Made by a program: the position numbers and the translations under genes. From Trinickia mobilis (GTDB lineage: Bacteria; Pseudomonadota; Gammaproteobacteria; Burkholderiales; Burkholderiaceae): a DNA stretch of 64,000 nucleotides. The notes under the pieces are model-generated. The model saw only the letters and a list, made by a program, of their open reading frames with translations, had not been told where the DNA came from and searched no databases. This document shows, one piece after another, positions 43,983 to 52,615 of the stretch. Position 1 is the first letter of the stretch. Each line of letters starts with the position of its first letter. The stretch covers positions 390,394-454,393 of the forward strand of contig NZ_JAFLRF010000001.1 in the NCBI RefSeq assembly GCF_017315705.1. The letters run 5' to 3'.

Positions 43983-45150
43983 TCAAAAGCCTGGCGGCAG
44001 CGATCTGGTTACGCGGACCATGCTTGTCAGGCTCTTCGGCGAGCCGCCGGCGGTGACTTCGCTGACTTGCCCGATGGGCAGGTTCTGCGCCCAATACGCT
44101 TCAATCTTCCCGACCAAGTCCGGCGGCGGGGTGCCGTAATTCAGCGGCTGCCTCTTCCCGGCCCTCATTGAGAGCCCACCGGAAGAACGCCAGCGCAGCG
44201 GTCGAGCCAGCCTTGTTCTCGGCTTTCAGCAAGATGAATACGACGCCAGGAATCGGCCAGGCTCGATCGCCCGGCGGATCGGCGACGAGCTGGTAGAAAT
44301 CATCCGCGCGGCCCCAAGCCACTGTTTCCACCGCAGCCTTGAAACTCGCGGCCGATGGCTCGATAAACGCGCCAGTTTTATTCTGAACGGTCGCATAGGC
44401 GAGGGGCGCAAGGCCCGTGTAGGCCAGTTCGACATAGCCGATCGCGCCCGTGATCCGCTTGACATAGGTAGCGACGAGCTGGCTGCTCGAGGCGTTGAGC
44501 CCCACGGGCCATTTGACCGTCACGCCGCTGCCCACCTGCTCGCGCCATTGCGCACTCACGGCGCACAGGTACCTCGTCCAGTTGAAGGTCGACCCGGACC
44601 GATCACCGCGATGAACCACGACGATTTTCAGATCAGGGAGCGCGAGCCCGGGATTGACCGCCTTGATGGCCGGGTCGTTCCAGTCCGTGATCTTGCCCAG
44701 GTAGATGTCCGCCAGCAGCGCACCCGTCAAGCGAAGCTGTCCCGGCGCAATGCCATCGAGGTGGACCACCGGCACGAGGCCGCCGGCCGCCACCGGAAAC
44801 TGGATGAGTCCCGAAGTGCGCAATTCGTCTGGTTTCAGCGGCATGTCCGAGGCACTAAAACTCACCGTAGCCGCTTTCAACTGATCAATGCCGTTCCCGG
44901 AACCAATGGGATGAAAACTCACCTGCTGGCCGGTTTTGTCGTAATAGGAGGCGGCCCACTTCTGCACCAGGGGATCGAAGAAGCTCGAGCCGGCGCCCGT
45001 GATCCCTCCTGCGGCCTGCGCTGCGAGCGCATGACTCGCGACGAGGCATGCAACCGCGATACAACGAAACACCTGCCGCAGGTCGCGGGCCGTTCCAGCA
45101 ATGAGTGCGGAGACGGGAACGACAACAGTTCGCTGGAATCTGGCGTTCAT
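43983..45150 (-). pseudogene. pstS: Phosphate ABC transporter binding protein, frameshifted near C-terminus
   Basis: A PstS-type periplasmic protein: signal peptide, then GITGAGSSFFDPLVQKW and TRYL (phosphate-site region). The main frame runs to 44101 but goes out of register at about 44157-44159, where one extra G on the minus strand (CCGGGAAG) turns the expected NEGRKRQPLNYGTPPPDLVG into NEGREEAAAELR. The correct end (GKIEAYWAQNLP) is in the other frame, with an unusual 27-residue tail. It is either a mutation affecting the last 35-60 residues or a sequencing error. No pstCAB genes adjoin. Confidence 0.8.
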
Positions 45151-45182
45151 GGCGGCGACCCCCATCGAGATTTTGGGCTACG

Positions 45183-45232
45183 CCTGCCTACCCCGCCCAA
45201 GGATTGCCCTGCCTACGCCGCCCAAGGATTGC
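45183..45232. repeat. Tandem 25-bp duplication upstream of pstS
   Basis: Two adjacent units, 45183-45207 and 45208-45232, start CCTGCCTAC and end CCCAAGGATTGC, and differ at one base. They lie 33 bases upstream of the pstS start, inside its probable promoter region. Confidence 0.9.
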
Positions 45233-45343
45233 GGCACGCCGGCAGGTGTGCCTGCACTGTATGCCCTGACCGCATGCGCATGAATAAGGCGCCGTTGCTA
45301 AAAGAGGCTAGAGGATTGCCCGATTCAGCGGTCGGGCTCCGCC

Positions 45344-46009
45344 CTATTGGCTCTCGATCCACTGAATGGCGAAGCGCATCAGCTCCTTGCCGCTACGGAT
45401 ATGCAGCTTTTCTTTGATGTTGGCCTGATGCGCCTCGATGGTCTTCACGCTCCGATTCAGTTTCTCGGCGATTTCGCGAGTGCTGAAACCGAGTCCGATC
45501 AGGTGCAGGACCTCGAATTCCCGTTCCGAAAGGCTCGCGATTGGGCCCTCCGGCTTTTTTCGGGGGGCTGCAAGGGCCCGCGCCAGCTTTTCGTGCATGG
45601 CGGCGCTCAAATAAATATTGCCTGCCAGCACTTCGCGGATCGCGCTCACGACATGCTCTGTGGCCTCGAGTTTCATCAGATACCCGTTGGCCCCGGACCG
45701 TAGTGCGCGTTCGGCAAACAGGCTTTCGTCGTGCATGCTGAGGACGAGGATGGCCAGATCCAGGTAGCGGTGGCGGAGCGTCTTGACAAGGTCGAGGCCG
45801 GAATCCGATTTCAGACTGATGTCCACAATGACCATGTCGGGCTGGCAAGCCATCGCCGCCAGCGCTTCTTCGGCGCTGCCGACCGCACAGCAGACGTGCA
45901 GATCCCCTTGCAGATTCAGCAAGTGCGTCATCCCGTCCCGGATGATGGGGTGATCATCCACGATCAGGATTTGAGTCGCCCGGTCTGGGCTAGACGATTT
46001 TCCGTGCAC
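45344..46009 (-). CDS. LuxR/NarL-family response regulator
   Basis: A 221-residue regulator: receiver domain (ILIVDDHPIIRDGMTHLL; phospho-Asp in DMVIVDISLKSDSG) and a C-terminal LuxR HTH (LSEREFEVLHLIGLGFS, TIEAHQANIKEKL). I use the GTG at VHGKSSSPD, which overlaps the kinase end by 20 bases; a longer frame from 46066 would overlap far more. Cognate regulator of the upstream kinase. Targets may include the neighbouring pstS. Confidence 0.92.
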   Translation of the reverse strand: MHGKSSSPDRATQILIVDDHPIIRDGMTHLLNLQGDLHVCCAVGSAEEALAAMACQPDMVIVDISLKSDSGLDLVKTLRHRYLDLAILVLSMHDESLFAERALRSGANGYLMKLEATEHVVSAIREVLAGNIYLSAAMHEKLARALAAPRKKPEGPIASLSEREFEVLHLIGLGFSTREIAEKLNRSVKTIEAHQANIKEKLHIRSGKELMRFAIQWIESQ

Positions 46010-47660
46010 GGCCCGGTCCCTCCGGTAGCGGATAGCCGATGGCGACGGTGGTGCCCCCGAAAGCATTGCGGGTCACCGTGCAAGAGCCGCCCAGAAGGCT
46101 TGCCCGGTGACGGAGGTTATGAAGTCCCAGTCCCGAGGCACGCTCCATTTCTTCCTGGTCGACGCCCGCCCCGTCGTCGCTGATTGAAAGCGTCTGCATA
46201 CCGCCTGCCTGTTCCAGGTCGATCCAAATGCGGCGGCCGTGGCTATATTTCAGCGCGTTGTTGACTGCTTCCTGTGCCGCACGATAGAGGTTGATCTGCA
46301 TCAGCGGATCCAGCAAGTCCACATCTGGCGCGATCCGCAGCATGCAATCTACGCCATTGAGCGTGCGAGCCGTCTCCGCCAGCCCCTGCAATGCGGCCAC
46401 GAGGCCACCATGTTCCATGGCGACCGGGTCCAGGCCATGGGCAATCCGGCGGGTCATCAAGGACGCCTGCTTCACCAAGCCGACGACGGTAGCGGCGTCG
46501 GCGGCGGCCGAGTGGCCCTGCGCCTGCAGTTTCTGATTCAAGGCGGCGCAGTACAGACCCAGACTGGTCAGCTGTTGTCCAAGCCCGTCATGCAGTTCCC
46601 GGCCGATGAGTCTTTGCTGCTGATCGCCGATCCGGATCAGTTCTCCTTCCAACAGACGGCGTTGCGCCATCTCCTCCTTGAGTTCATTGTTTGTCTTCTG
46701 CAGGTCTTCGGTTCGCTCCGCCACGCGCCGTTCCAATTCGAGGTGAGATGCTCGCAGCAGGCTATGGACGCGCTGCTCCTGAGCACGTGCCGCCACCAGT
46801 AGCAGTCCGGTTGCCGCCACGACGTTCGCGAAGGTGCACCACCTCACGAGGCTATCCACCGGAGATTCGGCAGCGAAGGGCCCCGTGCCGTGGGTGGTAC
46901 CCCAGATGGCCACGACCGAGACCATCAAGGTCGTGATGCTGATGCCCAAGTGATCGAAGCGCAGAGCCGCCCAGATAATGAACGGAAAGACCGCCAAGGC
47001 TGCAGGATAGTAGCCGTGCCCGGCAAGTTGCGGGGCGCCGAAGATGAGGTAGCTCACCCAGAAGGTCGAAACGGCCAGTCCGCACGCCTCCACGGTCTGC
47101 TGCGCGGAGCGGACAGGGTTCGAATACGTGAGCAAGCTGAACAGGGGTGGGGCCACGACCAGGATCCCCATCATGTCACCGAGCCACCATTTCAGAAAGG
47201 CCGCGCCGTACTCGGTGGGCGGCACCAGGCCCGCTCCAAGCAGGGCGGAAATGCCAATCAGCGCACTGACTGCCGTGCTCACCACCGCAGCCAGGCCGAT
47301 GAAGGCCAGCACGTCATGGATGCGGTCGAGGGTGATCTGGAATCGGGCCGCGCGGGTCAGCAATGTTGCTGCCGTCAATGCTCCAATCATGGAGCCGGTG
47401 CCGATCAACGCGGCCACGCCTACGGGCACGCCGCCCGACAGGTTGGCGAGGAAGGAGCCAATGGCAATTCCTGGGGCAACTGCAAAGCCCAGAGCGAGCA
47501 GCGCAACCAGGGCGATGCCGCTGGAAGGCCACACCAGAGAGATTGCGCCGCCCACTACCGCATAGGCAAGTCCTAGCCTTGCACCTGCGTAATACGCCAA
47601 TGCAACAATCCCGGTGTACAGGAAGAGGCTGATCCTGGAATTGACCCGAGTGGCAACCAT
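45990..47660 (-). CDS. MASE1-domain sensor histidine kinase (HisKA_3 type)
   Basis: A 556-residue membrane kinase. An N-terminal MASE1-type sensor of about eight helices (residues 1-290), a short coiled coil, the HisKA_3 phosphoacceptor GRELHDGLGQQLTSLGLYC and an HATPase (NALKYSHGRRIWI; ASGLGLHNLRHRASLLGG). ATG at MVATRVNSR; a TTG 12 bases upstream is a poorer alternative. Translationally overlapping with its NarL-type regulator. Signal unknown. Confidence 0.92.
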   Translation of the reverse strand: MVATRVNSRISLFLYTGIVALAYYAGARLGLAYAVVGGAISLVWPSSGIALVALLALGFAVAPGIAIGSFLANLSGGVPVGVAALIGTGSMIGALTAATLLTRAARFQITLDRIHDVLAFIGLAAVVSTAVSALIGISALLGAGLVPPTEYGAAFLKWWLGDMMGILVVAPPLFSLLTYSNPVRSAQQTVEACGLAVSTFWVSYLIFGAPQLAGHGYYPAALAVFPFIIWAALRFDHLGISITTLMVSVVAIWGTTHGTGPFAAESPVDSLVRWCTFANVVAATGLLLVAARAQEQRVHSLLRASHLELERRVAERTEDLQKTNNELKEEMAQRRLLEGELIRIGDQQQRLIGRELHDGLGQQLTSLGLYCAALNQKLQAQGHSAAADAATVVGLVKQASLMTRRIAHGLDPVAMEHGGLVAALQGLAETARTLNGVDCMLRIAPDVDLLDPLMQINLYRAAQEAVNNALKYSHGRRIWIDLEQAGGMQTLSISDDGAGVDQEEMERASGLGLHNLRHRASLLGGSCTVTRNAFGGTTVAIGYPLPEGPGRARKIV

Positions 47661-47995
47661 GATTCGCTTCAAATCCTGAAGGACAGGTTCTTGTCGGCGT
47701 CAAGACGTTCTTTCGTCAGACGTCGGTCTTGTACCAATTGACCATCTGTTCGAAGCGGCGAGTGCGGTAGACGACATGCGCGATTTTGAAAGGCCGGATG
47801 CGATCCGTAAATGTGCTCCGTAAAATTCGGGATGTGGTGTGAACGGCCGAAATTTCAGATTAACAGTCGTGGGGCAACGGTCCAGAATAAGTCGTGAATT
47901 TTCTGGCGCAAAGCCGACCGATTCCCCAAACGTTAGGTAACGCACATATGAGCGATGACCGCAGTGTCCAGCGGATTCAACCGGTCATTCACCGA
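47661..47995. other. Intergenic between sulfatase and kinase genes
   Basis: No gene recognised in 335 bases. Somewhat AT-richer; must contain the kinase promoter and the sulfatase transcript end, but no clear terminator is visible. Confidence 0.35.
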
Positions 47996-49993
47996 TTAGC
48001 ACGTTGGTTGTCCCGGAACGGTCCCGCTCTGCGGCACCAGCCGCTTGGCACATCGCTGCTGCTGCAGCAGTTGTGCGAGTTGATTCTGCTGCGCCCCATG
48101 CTTCCTGTCGTTGAAGAGATTGGTGAGCTCCATGGGGTCATCGGTAACGTTGTACATCTCATATTCGTCGCCGCGCGGCGTTGACTTGACCGTGACAGTG
48201 TAGGCAATCGGTTGCGGACCCACGTCCGGACCGGGATACGGGGGCGGCTCGGGGGTCTTTGCCACCTGGCGCAACACCACGTCTTCGACGGTCGGCGAGT
48301 TTGGATCGCTAGGATCGCCAGGGGGGATACCGGGAGTGCCCCAGAACTGCGGATTGTCGAAGTAATGCGTGTATTTCCAGACCTTGCCGTCCGCCAGGCG
48401 AGCGATTACCGTTTCCAGGTGATTCGGCTGCAAGACGGAGTTGTATCCGATGCCGGTCCAGTTGTCCTGGTTGAGCCCGCGGCTCGGATCATCATCGGTC
48501 ATGAAATAAAGCGGGTCGTCGACGCTTGCCGGGGAAACCTCGCCCAGCACGAGCGGCGCAAGATTACGACCCACTAACGGCAGCGCATCGGAGTGATCTT
48601 TGGCGAGTTGCTGACGAATGGGCTCAGGGTCGATTCCCGCGAGGCCCAGCAGCGTCGGCAGAAGATCCACGTGACTGGTCAGCGAGTCGACTGACCGTGG
48701 ATTCGGAAACAGCGTCGGGCTGTAGATGATCAGCGGGACGCGGATCGCCTCGTCGTAGGCCGTGTACCACTTCTGATGCATGTTGGAATGCGAACCGAGA
48801 AGATCGCCGTGGTCGGAGGTGAAGAGGACGATCGTGTTGTCGGCGAACCTTGAGGCGAGCAGCGCCTGAAAGACGGTCATCATCTGATCGTCGACGTTCT
48901 TCTGCAACTGGTAGTAATAGCGGAAGTACTTCTCGAGCGTCACCGGGTCGCTCAAGATAGGCTGCATCCACTTCCCGTAGCTTTCCTGATAGGACGCCTG
49001 CGCCGAGGGCTTCGTCGACAGATCGTCGCGCTGCGTCTGGTTGAATCGCACGGGGTCGAACAGCACGACTGGCACGTAGGGTTCAACGGGGAAATAGAAT
49101 TCTCCGGCCGCCCTCCCCAACGTGTTCACCCATAGCCCCCAGAGCGTGATGTCGTGCGGGTTGACGAACGAAGCCATGATGAACCACGGGTCCGTGCTAC
49201 TGTCGCGGTCGAGTTGCTGGATCAGGTCCCTGGTCTGCCGCGCGAAACCGATGTCGCGCCCCTGTTCACCGGGTGGCACCGAAGAACCGCTATTGAGCGG
49301 TGATTTGCCGTGCGGCTCGGGACCGATCCAACCGCTGAAACCAAAGCGATCGAGGCGATCGGCGTTGCTGTAGAGCGCTTCAGCGGCGATGTCGGGGGCG
49401 CCATTCTTTGCGTTGTAGCTCAAGAGCTGGGTGTGCGTGGCCGGGACCAGCATGTCGGCGTCCGAGGCGTGCCACTTGCCGCGCCAGTACGTCGCGTAGC
49501 CTGCGGCGCGAAAGTAATCCCCGAGCGTCGGTACGCTGTTGGGGTCGAGCCAGAACATGTCCGGATCGAAGGATTCCTTGGCCGCGCCGGTGGTCTGGCT
49601 GACGCCGTGCAGCGAGGGATACTGTCCTGTGTAGATCGACGTGCGGCTGGGTGAGCACGCTACCGACGCCGCGTAGTGCCGTTGAAAGTCGACCCCATTC
49701 CGGCGCAGCAGGTTCTGCGTACTGAGATAGGTTTGACGGAAAGCTTGGGTCTGTCGCGACTCGTAGCTCGGCGGAAAGCGGTCTTCGTCGCACATCAGGA
49801 TCAGGAAGTTCGGCCGCTTGCCGCGGGGTGGGGCGGTGGACACAGTTGCGGCAAGTGCGTCGGCAACAGCGCCGCCGGCGGGAAAGACCAGCGCCCCAGC
49901 GCCCGCCGCGACGCTGTTGCGGAGGAAGCGGCGACGCGAGGCGTCGCTCACATTCTCGGACGCCGATGATTCAGATTCGTCGTTATCCTTCAT
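47996..49993 (-). CDS. Tat-exported sulfatase (formylglycine type)
   Basis: A 665-residue type I sulfatase. A twin-arginine signal SRRRFLRNSVAAGAGALVF at residues 19-37 directs folded export. The catalytic motif ACSPSR has Cys113 as the residue to be oxidised to formylglycine; PNFLILMCDEDRFPP supplies the metal Asp pair, and FTSDHGDLLG is the second metal site. Formylglycine maturation needs an FGE-type enzyme not in this window. Substrate (sulfate ester or phosphonate ester) cannot be told. Divergent from uppS. Confidence 0.92.
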   Translation of the reverse strand: MKDNDESESSASENVSDASRRRFLRNSVAAGAGALVFPAGGAVADALAATVSTAPPRGKRPNFLILMCDEDRFPPSYESRQTQAFRQTYLSTQNLLRRNGVDFQRHYAASVACSPSRTSIYTGQYPSLHGVSQTTGAAKESFDPDMFWLDPNSVPTLGDYFRAAGYATYWRGKWHASDADMLVPATHTQLLSYNAKNGAPDIAAEALYSNADRLDRFGFSGWIGPEPHGKSPLNSGSSVPPGEQGRDIGFARQTRDLIQQLDRDSSTDPWFIMASFVNPHDITLWGLWVNTLGRAAGEFYFPVEPYVPVVLFDPVRFNQTQRDDLSTKPSAQASYQESYGKWMQPILSDPVTLEKYFRYYYQLQKNVDDQMMTVFQALLASRFADNTIVLFTSDHGDLLGSHSNMHQKWYTAYDEAIRVPLIIYSPTLFPNPRSVDSLTSHVDLLPTLLGLAGIDPEPIRQQLAKDHSDALPLVGRNLAPLVLGEVSPASVDDPLYFMTDDDPSRGLNQDNWTGIGYNSVLQPNHLETVIARLADGKVWKYTHYFDNPQFWGTPGIPPGDPSDPNSPTVEDVVLRQVAKTPEPPPYPGPDVGPQPIAYTVTVKSTPRGDEYEMYNVTDDPMELTNLFNDRKHGAQQNQLAQLLQQQRCAKRLVPQSGTVPGQPTC

Positions 49994-50308
49994 AGGGCCT
50001 CCGCCCCCGCCTATAGCGGTTGGAATTCTCGGGATGTAAATAGAAAAAGCTTAGACGACCAGGCCGCTCACCTCGCGGTGATTTGTGGCTGGACGCACAT
50101 GGACTCAAGCGCAACACCGCGAGAGCGGGCCGGATCGGCGTAGAACGTATGGTTTGGACGCGGGTCAAACAGAAACCGCACGCGTTAACGATATTCCCGT
50201 CATTTTTGCAGCGTGCGCGGGTTTTGACGTAGGGTGAAGGTCGGAACACACGAGCGCCTTCCGCATGGTCCGGAGCTGGCGTGCGCCGCCTGATCCGCGG
50301 TGTCATCC
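49994..50308. other. Divergent spacer sulfatase/uppS
   Basis: No gene in 315 bases; both promoters must be here, but no clear consensus elements or operators are seen. Confidence 0.35.
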
Positions 50309-51049
50309 ATGAGCCATACCAGTTCGACTCTTCACGTGCCCGATGTGGCCGCTGTGCCGCGGCACATCGCCATCATCATGGACGGCAACGGACGCTGGGC
50401 GACCCAGCGCAAGCTGCCGCGTGTGGCCGGGCACACCAAAGGCATCGAGGCGGTACGAGCGGTCGTTAAGGCCTGTGCGCGACGCGGTGTCGAATACCTG
50501 ACGCTGTTTGCGTTCAGCTCGGAGAACTGGCGCCGTCCCAGCGACGAGGTGTCGTTCCTGATGCGGCTCTTCGTGTCGGCGCTCGAACGCGAAACGGCGC
50601 GGTTGCACAAGAATGGCATTCGGTTGCGCGTCGTCGGTGACCTGTCGATGTTTGATGCACGCATCCAGGCACTCGTGAGGCGTGGCGAAGCCCAAACCGC
50701 CGGCAATACGCGCATGACGCTGACGATCGCCGCAAACTACGGCGGTCGCTGGGACATTCTCCAGGCCGCCCGTCAACTCGTCGCGCAGACCATGGCTGAC
50801 GGACATCCCGCGCCAGTCGACGAATCCAGCTTCGCGCAACATCTGGCAATGGCCTTCGCGCCGGAACCCGATCTCTTGATCCGTACGGGCGGCGAACAGC
50901 GCGTCAGCAACTTTCTCCTATGGCAGCTCGCTTACACCGAGCTCTACTTCACAGACACATTCTGGCCGGACTTCGACGATGCTGCGCTCGATGCCGCGCT
51001 CGCGTCGTACCGGGCGCGCGAGCGTCGCTTTGGCCGCACGGGTGCGTGA
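50309..51049 (+). CDS. uppS: Isoprenyl (cis-decaprenyl) transferase, UppS family
   Basis: A 246-residue cis-prenyltransferase making long-chain polyprenyl diphosphate for cell wall lipids. [15 protein letters not shown] has the catalytic Asp, FSSENWRRP follows, and [18 protein letters not shown] is canonical. A GTG nine bases upstream is an alternative start. The usual uppS lies beside frr, cdsA and dxr; these are absent, so this is probably an additional copy. Stop overlaps the start of a kinase relic (TGATG). Confidence 0.92.
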   Translation: MSHTSSTLHVPDVAAVPRHIAIIMDGNGRWATQRKLPRVAGHTKGIEAVRAVVKACARRGVEYLTLFAFSSENWRRPSDEVSFLMRLFVSALERETARLHKNGIRLRVVGDLSMFDARIQALVRRGEAQTAGNTRMTLTIAANYGGRWDILQAARQLVAQTMADGHPAPVDESSFAQHLAMAFAPEPDLLIRTGGEQRVSNFLLWQLAYTELYFTDTFWPDFDDAALDAALASYRARERRFGRTGA

Positions 51050-51528
51050 TGACATTGGGTGTCAGGTTGCCGAACTTGAGGCGAAGCGGCACCGTCACGA
51101 GCCTCGCGCCGCTGAAGGCGCTGTCGGCTGCGATCCGTTCGCGCAATGCGGACAACCTCGATCCGATCGACATGCGACATTTCTTGACGGTGAAAGCCGA
51201 AGCCGAGATGCTGCGTATCCTCATCGACAACCTGATCGATAACGCTATCAAGTACGGGCGCAACAACGGGCGCGTCGAGGTGCGGATGCGCCGTGCAAGA
51301 GCCTCGGCGTGCCTGACGGTGCGCGACGATGGCCCAGGCGTGTCCGTTGAGGACCGGGCTCGACTGACCGACCGGTTCTTTCGCGAGGCCGGCAACGGCG
51401 AGAGCGGCAGCGGGCTCGGGCTGTCGATCGTTGCGCGGATTGCGGTGTGTTTCGGCGCAAAGCTCTACTTTGCGGAAGGGATAGAAGGAAGCGGATTGGG
51501 TGTCGTGGTCGAATTCCCGCTCGCCTGA
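51049..51528 (+). pseudogene. Relic of a QseC-like histidine kinase lacking the phosphoacceptor domain
   Basis: A 159-codon frame. LAPLKALSAAIRSRNADNLDPID is the HAMP-linker part of OmpR-partner kinases, but it is joined directly to EMLRILIDNLIDNAIKYG, the N box of the ATPase domain. The dimerisation/phosphoacceptor His region between them is missing, as is the membrane sensor. The ATPase domain looks complete (DDGPGVSVEDRARL, GSGLGLSIVARIA). It could still express an isolated ATPase domain through TGATG coupling to uppS, but is most simply a deletion relic. Confidence 0.65.
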
Positions 51529-51639
51529 AATCATGGGCTGACGCTCGGGCCTGTCACGGGGCGCTTGCTCGCCGAGATGATGACGGGAGAGACGCCGTTT
51601 ACCGATGCGCGTCCGTATCGGCCTGCGAGGTTTGCGTAG
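51529..51639 (+). pseudogene. Relic of D-amino-acid dehydrogenase (dadA) C-terminus
   Basis: The frame NHGLTLGPVTGRLLAEMM then TGETPFTDARPYRPARF ends with TAG at 51637-51639. This is the last 35 residues of DadA-type FAD dehydrogenases (GH.GLTLGPVTGRLL). The rest of the gene is missing; it follows the kinase relic stop with no spacer. Confidence 0.7.
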
Positions 51640-51829
51640 CGAAGCATGCGCCGCGAACCTCGCCGCGTTCGATCACGGCGGCGAGCGCGTCGCGCACGGG
51701 CGCCGTATCGTGCGTCGTCACGATCAATCCGGCGCGCTTGTGGCGCGGTTCGAGAATCGCGGAGGCGATCACGTCGTCGTCCGCCTCGGGGAGAATCGAT
51801 CGATGCACGACGATGCGTCTGTCGAGCAT
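51599..51829 (-). pseudogene. Relic of a LacI-family regulator (ligand-domain fragment)
   Basis: Minus-strand frame: RIVVHRSILPEADDDVIA then AGLIVTTHDTAPVRDALA and AVIERG. It resembles the first ligand-domain motif of sugar-responsive LacI proteins (GVAVVAPDHPAVREAV..RG). DNA-binding and C-terminal parts are gone. It is squeezed between the dadA and desaturase relics. Homology is judged by pattern only. Confidence 0.45.
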
Positions 51830-52210
51830 CTGCCGCTCCTGTTCGTCTGGACGCCGCGCTTCTATTGCGGCTGGTTCCATCAAACGCTTGGGCTGACGCA
51901 ACATGCGGGCCTCGCGATGAACGTGACCGACCACCGCCTCAATACGCGCACCGTCCATATCAATCTCGTGTTCCGCTTTCTCTACATGAACATGAACTAC
52001 CACGTCGAGCATCACATGCTGCCGATGGTGCCGTACTACGCGCTGCCGCGCTTGCACGAAGCGATCCGCTCGCAGACGCCGCCGCCGTATCCGAACCTGT
52101 GGTCCGCGTACCGCGAGATGGTGCCCGCGCTCGTCAAGCAGACCCGCGACAACTCGTATTTCATCCGCCGCCAAGCCGAAGAAGACGACCCGCTGCGCCC
52201 GGCGGCGTGA
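51822..52210 (+). pseudogene. Truncated fatty acid desaturase (MocD-like), C-terminal third
   Basis: About 129 residues remain: PRFYCGWFHQTLGLTQHAGL, DHRLNTRTVHINLVFRFLY and NMNYHVEHHMLPMVPYYALP carry the last histidine boxes (QHAG, HVEHH) of a membrane desaturase. The N-terminal two thirds with the first histidine boxes are missing, so it cannot be active. The Rieske ferredoxin that follows would have been its electron donor. Confidence 0.8.
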
Positions 52211-52258
52211 AGCCGTAGAGCAATGGGCGGCTACGGCTAACGATCCAGGAGACAGGCC

Positions 52259-52591
52259 ATGATTGACCGACGTGAATGGGTCGTCGCTTGCAGCACGGAC
52301 GACATCGAGGAAGAAGACGTGATCCGCTTCGACCACGGCAGCGCGACGTTCGCCGTCTATCGCATCGACGGCAACTTCCATGCGACCGACGGCTGGTGCA
52401 CGCACGAACAAGCGCATCTCGCCGACGGGTTCGTGCTCGGCACCGTGATCGAATGTCCGCGCCATCAGGGGCGCTTCGATATCGCGACCGGCAAGCCGCT
52501 GTGTGCGCCCGTCTGCGAGCGGTTGCAAACGCATCCGGTGCGCGTCGAGGGCGGCTCGGTGCTGATCGGCATTCCGGCTGGAGACAAGTGA
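52259..52591 (+). CDS. Rieske-type [2Fe-2S] ferredoxin (MocE-like)
   Basis: A 110-residue ferredoxin: CTHEQ (Cys47, His49) and CPRHQGRF (Cys66, His69) are the Rieske cluster ligands. AGGAG eight bases before the ATG. In intact loci it feeds electrons to the adjacent desaturase/hydroxylase from a reductase. Here the desaturase is truncated and the reductase is reduced to its first codons, so it may be an orphan. Confidence 0.9.
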   Translation: MIDRREWVVACSTDDIEEEDVIRFDHGSATFAVYRIDGNFHATDGWCTHEQAHLADGFVLGTVIECPRHQGRFDIATGKPLCAPVCERLQTHPVRVEGGSVLIGIPAGDK

Positions 52592-52615
52592 TGGCGGACG
52601 ACGCTTCCCGCATCA
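52591..52615 (+). pseudogene. Start of a lost ferredoxin reductase gene
   Basis: ATG GCG GAC GAC overlaps the ferredoxin stop (TGATG), as would be expected for a coupled reductase. The frame runs into the end of the convergent glutamine synthetase gene after about eight codons. Identity as reductase is inferred from MocE-type loci. Confidence 0.35.

Noticed and set aside
45166-45343. Tandem 25-bp units considered as a CRISPR array
   Set aside because: The two units are directly adjacent with no spacer, and there are only two.
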